Position numbers and translations under genes: made by a program | Notes under the pieces: model-generated | Told to the model about the DNA's origin: nothing | The model's input: the letters and a program-made list of their open reading frames with translations, nothing else | Databases searched by the model: none | NCBI RefSeq assembly: GCF_002803075.1 | Contig: NZ_NNBK01000003.1 | Coordinates: 248,001 to 312,000, forward strand | DNA from: Streptomyces sp. CB01373 | GTDB taxonomy: Bacteria; Actinomycetota; Actinomycetes; Streptomycetales; Streptomycetaceae | Direction: 5' to 3' | Length of the DNA: 64,000 nucleotides | In this document: positions 16,357-23,946 of the stretch, piece after piece | How positions within the stretch are numbered: the first letter of the stretch is position 1 | Layout of the letters: each line of letters starts with the position of its first letter

Positions 16357-16372
16357 TGTGACGTGCATCACA
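16357..16372. promoter_or_regulatory. CRP/FNR-type palindrome between divergent operons
   Basis: The sequence tgtgacgtgcatcaca has perfect TGTGA/TCACA half-sites around six bases, matching the classical CRP consensus layout. It lies 49 bases before the sigma-factor start and 92 bases before the divergent Asp23 start, so one bound protein could control both operons. Streptomyces have a Crp homologue that uses related GTG..CAC half-sites. Binding is inferred. Confidence 0.6.
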
Positions 16373-16420
16373 TTCAGGGAGGTGGGTACGCGTTCGTGCT
16401 GAACCAGGAGCAGGAGCGGC

Positions 16421-16996
16421 ATGATCGAACGGACCGGTTCTTCACCTCTGGGAGGCGACCTGCCGGATGGGCTGCTGGCTGTGTGGGCTGCCGAGGGGGA
16501 CGAGGACGCCTTCGCTCTTCTCGTCCGGCGGCACAGCCGTCCTCTGCTCGGCCTGGCCTGCTGCATGCTCGGTAACGCCCAGGACGCTGAGGAGGCCGTT
16601 CAGGACGCCTTTGTCAGCGCCTGGCGGCGACTGCCGGAATACCGCCACGATGCGGAGTTCCCCACCTGGATGTACCGCATCACCGTCAACCGTTGCCTGA
16701 ACTCGCGACGCCACCGACCGCCACCCCTTCCACTGGACGCCGTCGCCGAACCCGCGACGGGCGACGAGTGGAGTTCGCCCGCCCGAGCCGCGGAGGAGGA
16801 CGCAGAGACGGCCGCCCTGACGTGCGCGCTCGGCGAGCTGGACGCCGGACAGCGTGTCTGCTGGATCCTGCGGGAGCTGCAGGGCCTGCCCTACAAGGAG
16901 ATCGCTGTCGTGACACAGACCAGTGAGCAAACGGTGCGCGGCAGACTGTACAGGGCACGCCGGTCCCTGATGGAGGCGATGGCCCCATGGCGCTAG
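16421..16996 (+). CDS. ECF-type RNA polymerase sigma factor
   Basis: The 191-residue protein has the two ECF domains. Sigma region 2 spans about 28-95 (DAFALLVRRHSRPLLGLACC, QDAEEAVQDAFVSAWRRLPE, FPTWMYRITVNRCLNSRR). Region 4 spans about 130-185 (LDAGQRVCWILRELQGLPYK, IAVVTQTSEQTVRGRLYRAR). It would direct polymerase to a stress regulon. The next gene overlaps it by 10 bases and carries a zinc anti-sigma motif, so the two probably form a sigma/anti-sigma pair. An Asp23 operon is divergent to it. Confidence 0.9.
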   Translation: MIERTGSSPLGGDLPDGLLAVWAAEGDEDAFALLVRRHSRPLLGLACCMLGNAQDAEEAVQDAFVSAWRRLPEYRHDAEFPTWMYRITVNRCLNSRRHRPPPLPLDAVAEPATGDEWSSPARAAEEDAETAALTCALGELDAGQRVCWILRELQGLPYKEIAVVTQTSEQTVRGRLYRARRSLMEAMAPWR

Positions 16997-17664
16997 ACGA
17001 CCCGCACGCGCAGCCTTCCGAACCGCCCGGAGACGACGGGCCTCCCGACCACCCGGCCATCGATGACGCGGCTCCGCTCGCAGGTGACGAGGTACTGACC
17101 TGCGGCCGCCTGCTCAGCCAGGTCTGGGAACAGGCACAGGACGCGACGCCGACTGCGGATCCGCACACCATGTCATGTCCCCAGTGCCGCGAGGCCGTCG
17201 AGGGGCTGGCCAGGCTGAACGCGGCCACGCGGGCGCTGCGTGCCAAGGACCCTCCCGGCCTCCAGGCACTGGTTGACCGCGTCATGAGCATCGTCAGGGC
17301 CGAGGTCCGGTTGGGACGGTTGCTGCCACTGGCCGACACGATGCTGGATCTGCTGATCGCCGAGAGCGCCGCGGCGAAAGTGCTGCGGCATGCTGCGGAT
17401 ACGGTCCCCGGGGCGAGGGCCGTATCCTGCCGGCTCGTGCCCGCAGGTGGCACCGGCGTGCAGGTGACCATGACCCTGGCCGCCGCCCTCGACCGTCCGC
17501 TGCCCGACAGGGTTGATCAAGTGCGCGGGTCGATCATCGATGCCGCCGTACAAGCCCTGGGGATGGACGTGACGGCCGTCGACATCATCGTGGTCGACGT
17601 ACTGGAGCCGCCCTTGCCCCTCGGCCCTGCGGGCTCCGGCCAGACCACAGGCGGTGGTGTCTGA
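16987..17664 (+). CDS. ZAS-motif / Asp23-like fusion, putative anti-sigma
   Basis: The 225-residue protein starts at ATG 16987, inside the sigma gene (10-base overlap). Residues 36-70 contain C39 and the spacing H60-x3-C64-x2-C67, the HX3CX2C motif of zinc-binding anti-sigma (ZAS) factors. Residues about 95-210 have an Asp23/AmaP-like strand-helix pattern (ALVDRVMSIVRAEVRLGRLL, VQVTMTLAAALDRPLPDRVD, MDVTAVDIIVVDV). No membrane helix is seen. Joining a sigma-holding zinc motif to an Asp23 module suggests that the sensor reads envelope state directly. The anti-sigma role is inferred from motif and operon position. Confidence 0.7.
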   Translation: MALDDPHAQPSEPPGDDGPPDHPAIDDAAPLAGDEVLTCGRLLSQVWEQAQDATPTADPHTMSCPQCREAVEGLARLNAATRALRAKDPPGLQALVDRVMSIVRAEVRLGRLLPLADTMLDLLIAESAAAKVLRHAADTVPGARAVSCRLVPAGGTGVQVTMTLAAALDRPLPDRVDQVRGSIIDAAVQALGMDVTAVDIIVVDVLEPPLPLGPAGSGQTTGGGV

Positions 17665-18044
17665 TGGCTGCCACCGGAACGCCGCCTCCCCTCGGCGTCG
17701 CGGCCGCAGCGGCTCTCGCGGTTCCCGGCGTGGCCGGCCTGCAACCCCGCCTCGCCCACCGCCTCGCGGCAGCGGCCTCGCCCGCCTGGCCGGAGACAGC
17801 AGCTCAACATGCCCCCGAGGCAGGTGTCCGCATCGACCGGGTGCCCGACGGCTCGGGATGGCACATCGAGGTGCGCTGCGTCCTGACCGAAGGCCACAGA
17901 GTGGTGGACACTGCCCGGGATGTCCACGACCAGGTACGGGCCGCTGTCCTCTCCTACCTCGCCGCACACGACGCCCCGGTAGCGGTCACTGTGACGGTCA
18001 CGGTCACGGTCACCCGCATCGCCGCCCGGGACCACACAGTCTGA
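17664..18044 (+). CDS. Asp23-like protein
   Basis: The 126-residue protein starts at an ATG whose A is the last base of the upstream stop (TGATG), indicating translational coupling. The Asp23 pattern is weak but present: an alanine-rich first helix (VAAAAALAVPGVAGLQPRLA), a strand (GWHIEVRCVLTEGHRVVDTA), a helix (RDVHDQVRAAVLSYLAAHDA) and a final strand of alternating Val-Thr (VAVTVTVTVTVTRIA). The Val-Thr run comes from a short tandem DNA repeat near 17986-18013. Probably part of the same envelope-stress system. Confidence 0.7.
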   Translation: MAATGTPPPLGVAAAAALAVPGVAGLQPRLAHRLAAAASPAWPETAAQHAPEAGVRIDRVPDGSGWHIEVRCVLTEGHRVVDTARDVHDQVRAAVLSYLAAHDAPVAVTVTVTVTVTRIAARDHTV

Positions 18045-18168
18045 GCGCCGCACGCGACGGCCGGCGACGAGGCCAGACCGCTGCGTCTAGTGCTGTGACC
18101 GCATAGGTTCGCCGGGTTGGTGGGGGCTTTTTGTAGGATCACGGCTCCAGGGCGGAGAGGGCAGGACG

Positions 18169-18567
18169 TTGGAAAGACCGCGGATACGCCTCGGCAGCGA
18201 TGATGCTTGGCTGGAGCTGGCTCATGAAGGCGGGGATGACTGGCGGGTGACCGCCGATTGGTGCTCGTGGCTGAGAGCTGACTTCACCGCCTACCTCACC
18301 ATCGGGGAGATCGAGGACTTCGCTGCCCGGGTGCTCTCCCATCTGCGCACTCCGTCGAGCCGCCGCTTCTCAGCGGCGGTGACTCCCGGCCGCAACAATC
18401 CGCTGACGCTGAAGGCCGAGCCTGTCCAGGGTGGCCACGCCTTCTTCGTGCGCCTGACTCCCAACGGGGACGACGGCGCCTGTCACTTGCAGATGGAAAT
18501 CGACCCGATCGATGCCACCGAGCTTCGTGAAATGTTTGATGCATTGCACGCGTCCGTGGTGCTCTGA
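18169..18567 (+). CDS. Passenger gene inside the IS630 element
   Basis: The 132-residue protein starts at TTG 18169 behind ggagagggcagga; no better start is available. It is soluble and alternates strands with two helices (RIRLGSDDAWLELAHEGGDD, FTAYLTIGEIEDFAARVLSH, LTLKAEPVQGGHAFFVRLTP, ELREMFDALHASVV). The layout recalls small actinobacterial proteins of the DUF5959/DUF6228/WapI-immunity kind, but I cannot assign it firmly. It lies wholly between the terminal repeats and converges with the transposase, so it travels with the element. Confidence 0.7.
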   Translation: MERPRIRLGSDDAWLELAHEGGDDWRVTADWCSWLRADFTAYLTIGEIEDFAARVLSHLRTPSSRRFSAAVTPGRNNPLTLKAEPVQGGHAFFVRLTPNGDDGACHLQMEIDPIDATELREMFDALHASVVL

Positions 18568-18590
18568 CTGCGGAGATCGTGCTGCTCTCG

Positions 18591-19712
18591 TCAGGCTGCG
18601 GCTTTGAGCGGTCGTCCGCCCCATCGGATGCCCTTCTCGCTTCGGATACGGGCTCGTTCCTTGCGTTCGGCGGCCAGGACGTCGCGGTGGCGGGCGTTGG
18701 CGTTGCGCCGGCGCAGGCAGGCGTGCAGGGCCCGGGTCTGGACCACGTGGTTGGGGTGGTTTGAGTTGGCGATGGTGAACTGCCGCAGCGGTCCGAAGTG
18801 GGCCTCGATGGGGTTCGCCCACGAGGCGTAGGTCGGGGTGAAGCACAGCTCGACCTTGTTCTTCTTCGCCCGGCGGCGGATGTCGGTGCCCTTGTGGGCG
18901 GACAGGTTGTCCAGGATCACGTAGATGGGGGCGCCGTCGGGCCGGGCTGCGCGGATTGACTTCGGCGCGGCCAGCGTGTTGGCGGCCCCCTTTCTGCGGC
19001 GGTTGACGCCCCACAGGCGGTCGTCGCCGACCGAGTAGCAGTCGTGGAAGTACCGCACCCCATGGGTGCGGTGGTAGGGGGCCGGCAGCCGGTCGGGGCG
19101 ATTGCGGGCGGCCCAGCCGGAGCCGGCGGTGGGCCTGATCCCGAGCGGTCCGAACTCGTCGAACGCGAAGACCCGGTCCGGGAAGCGGTCCAGGACCTCC
19201 TCGATCCGGTCGAGCTTGGCGTCGCGTTCGGGGTCGGGGGACTCCTTCCACGTCTTGGTTCGCTGGAAGGTGATGCCGCGGCGGGCGAGCAGGCCGCGTA
19301 ACGCCTCGCGGCCGATGAGGGTCATCCGGCCGTGCACTTTCCGCAGGTAGGCGGCGAGCTTGCGCAGGGACCAGCGGGTGAAGGGCTGGCCGAGCTTGGT
19401 CGGGCGGGTGGTGGCCGTCGCCGCGACGAAGTCTTCCTCGTCAGGGCTGAGTCGGCGGGGACGGCCTCCCGCCCATCGAGGGTCCAGGCAGGCCAGGCCG
19501 ATCTCGTTGAACCGGTGGATCACGTCCCGCACCGTGTCCTCGTCGGCCTGGACCAGCTTCGCGATCACCGGCACCCGGTTCCCGCCGGCCGAGGCCAGCA
19601 GCATCATCGCCCGCCGGTAGCGCACCGAGCTGGTGCTGCCCCGGCGCACGATCTGCTGCAGCTTCTGCCCCTCCTGGTCGGTCAGTCTGCGCACACGGAC
19701 AGGCTCGGCCAC
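18591..19712 (-). CDS. IS630-family transposase
   Basis: The protein has about 373 residues from GTG 19712, with ggaggt just upstream; an ATG at 19766 inside the terminal repeat is also possible. The N-terminal third is a helix-turn-helix (VIAKLVQADEDTVRDVIHRF, NEIGLACLDPRWAGGRPRRL). The catalytic core has the DDE-type pattern FAFDEFGPLG, then VILDNLSAHKG, then PTYASWANPIEAHFG, with the D, D and E acidic residues visible in these three blocks. The frame is intact, so the enzyme may be active. Confidence 0.9.
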   Translation of the reverse strand: MAEPVRVRRLTDQEGQKLQQIVRRGSTSSVRYRRAMMLLASAGGNRVPVIAKLVQADEDTVRDVIHRFNEIGLACLDPRWAGGRPRRLSPDEEDFVAATATTRPTKLGQPFTRWSLRKLAAYLRKVHGRMTLIGREALRGLLARRGITFQRTKTWKESPDPERDAKLDRIEEVLDRFPDRVFAFDEFGPLGIRPTAGSGWAARNRPDRLPAPYHRTHGVRYFHDCYSVGDDRLWGVNRRRKGAANTLAAPKSIRAARPDGAPIYVILDNLSAHKGTDIRRRAKKNKVELCFTPTYASWANPIEAHFGPLRQFTIANSNHPNHVVQTRALHACLRRRNANARHRDVLAAERKERARIRSEKGIRWGGRPLKAAA

Positions 19713-19839
19713 CGCACCTCCAGCAGTCGGATCGGACGTCACCGCACATCCAACCGCCACGACCATCAACCCGGCGAACCTATGCGGTCACAGCACTAGG
19801 CCCAATGCCGGTGATTTAGGTTGTTTTCCGGCTGGTTGA

Positions 19840-20640
19840 AGTGGCTCTGGTTGGCCCGACCAGCCGGATCGTCGGGGTGTCTGGCCGTGGTGGGCTGTGG
19901 TGCTCGGCTCGTTTGAGGGCCCAGTTGGACATCTTGCGTTTGATCACGCGGGGGTTGGAGCGCAACCGCCGTGCGGGCAGCAGTCGTTCGGTGATCTCAC
20001 GCAGGCTCTGGGTGATGGACCGGGCCAGTCGTGAGGGGGGAAAGTGCCGCCTGCCCGGTGACGTGCCGGCGGACGACGCGAAGAGTGCGGGTGAAGGAGA
20101 TCCGGTCGGGATCGTGGCCGGCCTTGAGGGCGGCCTGGTGCATCAGGTCCCGCAGCGCGTGGTCCAGGGTGTTCCCGATCTCCCACCGCTGGGCATAGAG
20201 GGCGGCAAGCTCCTCGGCCGGTGCCTGGTCGGGGTCGAGGAGGGTGGTGATCAGCCGGTAGACGGTGCCGTCACCACCACGTGGGCCGAGAGTGTACTCG
20301 ATCACCCGCACCCGCTCGGGGTCCGCGCGCCGATAGTTGTCCCGCGCGGCGACGATCTCCGACAGGTAGGAGCCGTCGGCGAGGGTTTCCAGGACCGGCA
20401 GCACCACGACGCTGCGGACCCGCCACAGCAGATCCGCGCCGCCCGCTTTCGCGGCCCGCCACAGGTCGAGGCCGCAAAAGCCCCGGTCGGCGCGGCCGAG
20501 CGAGGAGTCGAGGAGGACGGGGCCGCCGAACGGCGCCAGGCGCTGAACCGGCTGTGCCGCTGGTATCTGCGCCGCACCGACGAAGCCCTGCAGTCCTGCT
20601 ACCCGGATTTCCTGCGAGCGTTCCAGCTCGACCCCCACGT
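19840..20640 (-). pseudogene. IS4-family transposase, decayed
   Basis: Leftward translation contains ADRGFCGLDLWRAAKAGGAD, LYAQRWEIGNTLD and LMHQAALKAGHDPDRISFTR, which are DDE-core and C-terminal blocks of an IS4-type transposase. Between RWEIGNTLD and HALRDLMHQA about 35-40 residues are missing, including the usual end of the YREK-type region. The N-terminal half is absent. The left end abuts the IS630 element. It cannot encode a working enzyme. Confidence 0.75.
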
Positions 20641-20781
20641 GCCAGGGCCTGAGATCGACCCCGGGCAGCAGCCCAGGCGTGGCTGTGTGCCGAACAGGCC
20701 AACCTTGTTGCCCTGGTCGTCCGCGCCGCCGACGAGAAACATGGACTCGCGGCGGTCATGAGCGGGCGGCTCGTAGGGTGA
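20520..20781 (+). pseudogene. Remnant of an AfsR/TPR-type regulator
   Basis: Rightward translation gives ALNRLCRWYLRRTDEALQSC with YPDFLRAF following, then in a second frame AQAWLCAEQANLVALVVRAA, DEKHGLAAVM and a stop. This is the block between the NB-ARC and TPR parts of SARP/AfsR- or XRE-type regulators (a WYL..DA..L.P segment followed by A..WL..E.ANLVA). The frame changes at about 20660. Only some 85 codons survive, wedged against the decayed IS4 transposase. Confidence 0.6.
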
Positions 20782-20797
20782 TGTCCTTCAGCGCCGT

Positions 20798-20817
20798 TTG
20801 GTCCGCGACTGGTCCGG
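20798..20817. repeat. 20-base direct repeat, copy 2
   Basis: The sequence ttggtccgcgactggtccgg differs by one base from the copy at 3837-3856 and has the same orientation. It lies between the TPR-regulator remnant and the terminator of the aldehyde dehydrogenase gene. Confidence 0.5.
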
Positions 20818-20888
20818 GAGAGACTCCCCTGGATGTCGGACAGTAGCACGAAGACCCTAGTTGATTACAGAGTGTAGTTGTTGTTTCT

Positions 20889-20924
20889 GGTTGCCTGGAG
20901 GGCAACGATGCCCTCCAGGCAACC
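20889..20924. terminator. Perfect 16-base stem after the aldehyde dehydrogenase gene
   Basis: The arms ggttgcctggagggca and tgccctccaggcaacc form a perfect stem with a 4-base loop (acga), 12 bases beyond the stop of the leftward gene. A T-run is lacking, which is common for Streptomyces terminators. Confidence 0.8.
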
Positions 20925-20935
20925 GACTTCAGGCT

Positions 20936-22459
20936 CTAGAAGAACCCAAGCTTCTGAGGGCTGTAAGAACAAAGAATGTTCTTCGTCTGCTGGTAGTGGT
21001 CCAGCATCATCTTGTGCGTCTCGCGGCCGATTCCGGACTGCTTGTAGCCGCCGAAGGCGGAGTGCGCGGGGTAGGCGTGGTAGCAGTTGGTCCAGACGCG
21101 GCCCGCCTGGATGGCGCGGCCCGCGCGGTAGGCGGTGCCCGTGTCCCGGGTCCACACACCCGCGCCGAGGCCGTACAGCGTGTCGTTCGCGATCTTGATC
21201 GCGTCGTCGAAGTCGTCGAAGGACGTCACCGAGACCACCGGCCCGAAGATCTCCTCCTGGAAGATCCGCATCCGGTTGTCGCCCTCGAAGATGGTCGGCT
21301 GTACGTAGTAGCCGCCCTTCAACTCACCCTCGTGCTCGATGCGTTCCCCGCCGGTCAGGACACGCGCGCCCTCCTGCCGCCCGATGTCCAGGTAGGAGAG
21401 GATCTTCTCCAGCTGGTCGTTCGAGGCCTGAGCCCCGATCATGGTCTCCGTGTCGAGGGGGTGGCCCGTCGTGATGAGCTTCGTGCGGGCGACCGCCGCC
21501 TCGACGAACTCGGCGTAGTGACCGCGCTGGATCAGCGCCCGGGACGGGCAGGTGCACACCTCGCCCTGGTTGAGCGCGAACATCGTGAAGCCCTCGAGCG
21601 CCTTGTCGCGGAAGTCGTCGTCCGCCGCCGAGACGTCGTCGAAGAAGATGTTCGGCGACTTGCCGCCGAGCTCCAGCGTGACCGGCTTGATGTTCTCGGC
21701 GGCGTACTGCATGATCAGCCGCCCCGTCGTCGTCTCGCCCGTGAACGCCACCTTCGCCACTCGCGGGCTGGAGGCGAGCGGCTTGCCCGCCTCCACACCG
21801 AAGCCGTTGACGATGTTCAGCACCCCGGGCGGCAGCAGGTCGGAGACGAGGCTCAGCCAGTAGTGGATCGAGGCAGGGGTCTGTTCGGCGGGCTTGAGCA
21901 CCACCGCGTTGCCCGCGGCGAGCGCGGGCGCCAGCTTCCAGGTCGCCATGAGGATCGGGAAGTTCCACGGGATGATCTGCGCGACCACCCCGAGCGGCTC
22001 GTGGAAGTGGTACGCCACCGTGTCGTTGTCGATCTCCCCGAGCGACCCCTCCTGCGCCCTGATCGCGCCCGCGAAGTAGCGGAAGTGGTCGATGGCCAGC
22101 GGGATGTCGGCCGCCAGCGTCTCGCGGACCGGCTTGCCGTTCTCCCAGCTCTCGGCGACCGCCAGGGATTCGAGGTTGGCCTCCATGCGGTCGGCGATCT
22201 TCAGCAGGATGTCGGAGCGTTCGGTCACGGAGGCGCGCCCCCAGCCCGGGGCGGCCGCGTGCGCCGCGTCCAGCGCCCGCTCGACGTCCTCCGCCGTTCC
22301 GCGCGCGACCTCCGTGAAAGGCTGCCCGTTCACCGGCGAGGGGTTCTCGAAGTACTGTCCGCGGGCCGGCGGCACGTACTCGCCGCCGATGAAGTGGTCG
22401 TAGCGCGCCTGGTAGGAGACGATCGCGCCCTCGGTGCCGGGCGCCGCGTAACGGGTCAT
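20936..22459 (-). CDS. Aldehyde dehydrogenase (AldB/ExaC-like)
   Basis: The 507-residue, full-length NAD(P)-dependent aldehyde dehydrogenase has all expected blocks: [20 protein letters not shown], the Rossmann site [10 protein letters not shown], the glutamate block [10 protein letters not shown], the catalytic cysteine in [23 protein letters not shown] and [10 protein letters not shown]. The C-terminal [10 protein letters not shown] end is typical of AldB/ExaC-type acetaldehyde dehydrogenases. It would oxidise acetaldehyde or similar aldehydes to acids. The gene upstream on the same strand encodes an AcoR-like activator, its likely regulator. A terminator follows, and a tail copy of this gene lies at 3714-3776. 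Confidence 0.95.
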   Translation of the reverse strand: MTRYAAPGTEGAIVSYQARYDHFIGGEYVPPARGQYFENPSPVNGQPFTEVARGTAEDVERALDAAHAAAPGWGRASVTERSDILLKIADRMEANLESLAVAESWENGKPVRETLAADIPLAIDHFRYFAGAIRAQEGSLGEIDNDTVAYHFHEPLGVVAQIIPWNFPILMATWKLAPALAAGNAVVLKPAEQTPASIHYWLSLVSDLLPPGVLNIVNGFGVEAGKPLASSPRVAKVAFTGETTTGRLIMQYAAENIKPVTLELGGKSPNIFFDDVSAADDDFRDKALEGFTMFALNQGEVCTCPSRALIQRGHYAEFVEAAVARTKLITTGHPLDTETMIGAQASNDQLEKILSYLDIGRQEGARVLTGGERIEHEGELKGGYYVQPTIFEGDNRMRIFQEEIFGPVVSVTSFDDFDDAIKIANDTLYGLGAGVWTRDTGTAYRAGRAIQAGRVWTNCYHAYPAHSAFGGYKQSGIGRETHKMMLDHYQQTKNILCSYSPQKLGFF

Positions 22460-22605
22460 TCTGGTCTGCCTCCCTCAGCAGCGCTGCCCGCCGTTGGGCA
22501 GCTCTCGGCGCGAGGCTAGACAGGCCGACGTTGCAAGGACGTTGCGGAACGGGCCACCGATGCGCGTTGGCGGGCCTGAAGCGGTCAGCAGGGTACCGGA
22601 CCGTG

Positions 22606-23898
22606 TCAGCCGGGCGGCGCCGCCAACTCCGCCTCGAGCGCGGCGAGCCGGGCCCGGGCCGTCGCGGTCGGCAGCACGGCGACGAGGGCCCGCCACACGT
22701 CCAGGTCGTCCTCGCCCCACGGCGCGTGCACCCAGTCGGCCAGCAGGTCGGGGTCGCGACAGGCGATCAGCGAGCTCCGCATTCCGTCGGCGAGACGCTG
22801 CCGCAGCCGCACCACCGCCGGAGCCTGTGAGCCGGGCAGCAGTGGACCGGAGTAGGCCACGGCGGCCGCCACGACCGCCCCTGTCTCCAACCGGTGCTGG
22901 ACGGCGGCCGCGTCCGAGCCGACCGGAACGGTCAGCCGGTACGGTCGCGAGGCGAGCACCCCCGCACCGAGCACCTTACGCAGCCGGGCCAGTTCGGCCC
23001 GCAGCGTCACCGGCGTCACCGACTCGTCCTCGTACAGCGCGCACAGCAACTGGTCCCCGGTCAGACCCTCCGGATGACGGGCCAGCAGCACCATGATCTC
23101 GCTGTGCCGGCGGCTCAGCCGAACACCGCGACCGCCGACCACCAGCCGGGCCTCGTCCCGGCCGAGGGCGGTCAACTCGGCCGCGCCGGCGGCGGGCCGG
23201 CGCGGGGCGAGCAGCGCCAGCTCGGACTCGGCTGCCCGCGCCACCGCCCGCACGAAACCGAGGCTGTGCGGGTGCGCGAGCCCGTGCCCACCGGTGATGT
23301 CCACCGCGCCTAGCACCTGTCCGGTGCGCGGATCGTGCACCGGGGCCGCCGCGCACGTCCAGGGCTGGACGCGCCGGATGAAGTGCTCGGCCGCGAACAC
23401 CTGCACCGGGCGGTCCAGCGCGACCGCCGTGCCCGGCGCGTTCGTCCCGACCGCGGTCTCCGACCAGCGCGCGCCAGGCACGAAGTTCATCCGGTCCGCC
23501 TTGCGCCGCGTCCCCGGATGCCCCTCCACCCACAGCAGCCTGCCGTGCGCGTCGCACACCGCGAGCAGATGCTCCCCGTCGGTGGCGTACGTGCCCAGCA
23601 GCTCCCGGAACAGGGGCATCACCAGCGCCAGCGGATGCTCCGCCCGGTAGGTGCCGAGGTCACTGTCGCCGAGTTCCACGCTGGCGGTGCCGTCCGGCCC
23701 GACACCCGCCCGGGCGGAACGCCGCCACGAGTCGGCCACCACCGGACGCACCGGGCGCGGCACGGTGCCCACCGCGGTGAACGTCTCGTGCGCCCGGCGC
23801 AGGACGCGAACACGCTCGGAAGGGTCGGCTCCCGGTTCCAGGGCCACCCACGGATCGGTCAATGCGGCCTCCCTGGACGGCGATGCGGCTGTGGACAT
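22606..23898 (-). CDS. AcoR-like GAF transcriptional regulator
   Basis: The protein has about 430 residues from ATG 23898, with gggag 5-6 bases upstream; an ATG at 23925 is an alternative. Residues about 40-210 match the N-terminal half of AcoR-type activators, including a GAF sensor (VVADSWRRSARAGVGPD, RWSETAVGTNAPGTAVAL, DRPVQVFAAEHFIRRVQPWT, CAAAPVHDPRTGQVLGAVDI). The sigma-54-type AAA+ domain is absent. A winged-helix output is suggested near 265-350 (RRHSEIMVLLARHPEGLTGD, VTLRAELARLRKVLGAG). It probably controls the aldehyde dehydrogenase gene 146 bases downstream. Confidence 0.85.
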   Translation of the reverse strand: MSTAASPSREAALTDPWVALEPGADPSERVRVLRRAHETFTAVGTVPRPVRPVVADSWRRSARAGVGPDGTASVELGDSDLGTYRAEHPLALVMPLFRELLGTYATDGEHLLAVCDAHGRLLWVEGHPGTRRKADRMNFVPGARWSETAVGTNAPGTAVALDRPVQVFAAEHFIRRVQPWTCAAAPVHDPRTGQVLGAVDITGGHGLAHPHSLGFVRAVARAAESELALLAPRRPAAGAAELTALGRDEARLVVGGRGVRLSRRHSEIMVLLARHPEGLTGDQLLCALYEDESVTPVTLRAELARLRKVLGAGVLASRPYRLTVPVGSDAAAVQHRLETGAVVAAAVAYSGPLLPGSQAPAVVRLRQRLADGMRSSLIACRDPDLLADWVHAPWGEDDLDVWRALVAVLPTATARARLAALEAELAAPPG

Positions 23899-23946
23899 CG
23901 TCACTCCCGGTGCGCGCCCGGACAACCTTTTCGCCCGGGCTCTCCG

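Larger units (their letters stand above)
18088..19799. mobile_element. IS630-family element carrying a passenger gene
   Basis: The element is bounded by about 32-base terminal inverted repeats at 18088-18120 and 19767-19799 (inner phrase gaccgcataggttcgccggg, and its inverse). A TA lies at each outer edge, the usual IS630 target duplication. It contains the transposase gene (leftward) and, between the left end and the transposase stop, a rightward gene of 132 codons (18169-18567). At 1.7 kb it is longer than a plain IS630. The ends are identical over most of their length, which suggests a recent, possibly active insertion. Confidence 0.85.

Noticed and set aside
17986..18013. CRISPR-like short repeat
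   Set aside because: It is a 6-base tandem repeat (gtcacg type) inside a coding gene that gives a Val-Thr run. There are no spacers.
3837..20817. Integrated element bounded by att-like direct repeats
   Set aside because: No integrase, excisionase or tRNA gene lies at either end, and the content between is ordinary chromosome.
20861..22519. 550-codon + strand frame
   Set aside because: Antisense to the aldehyde dehydrogenase gene. The translation is low-complexity Arg/Val/Gly with no family likeness.
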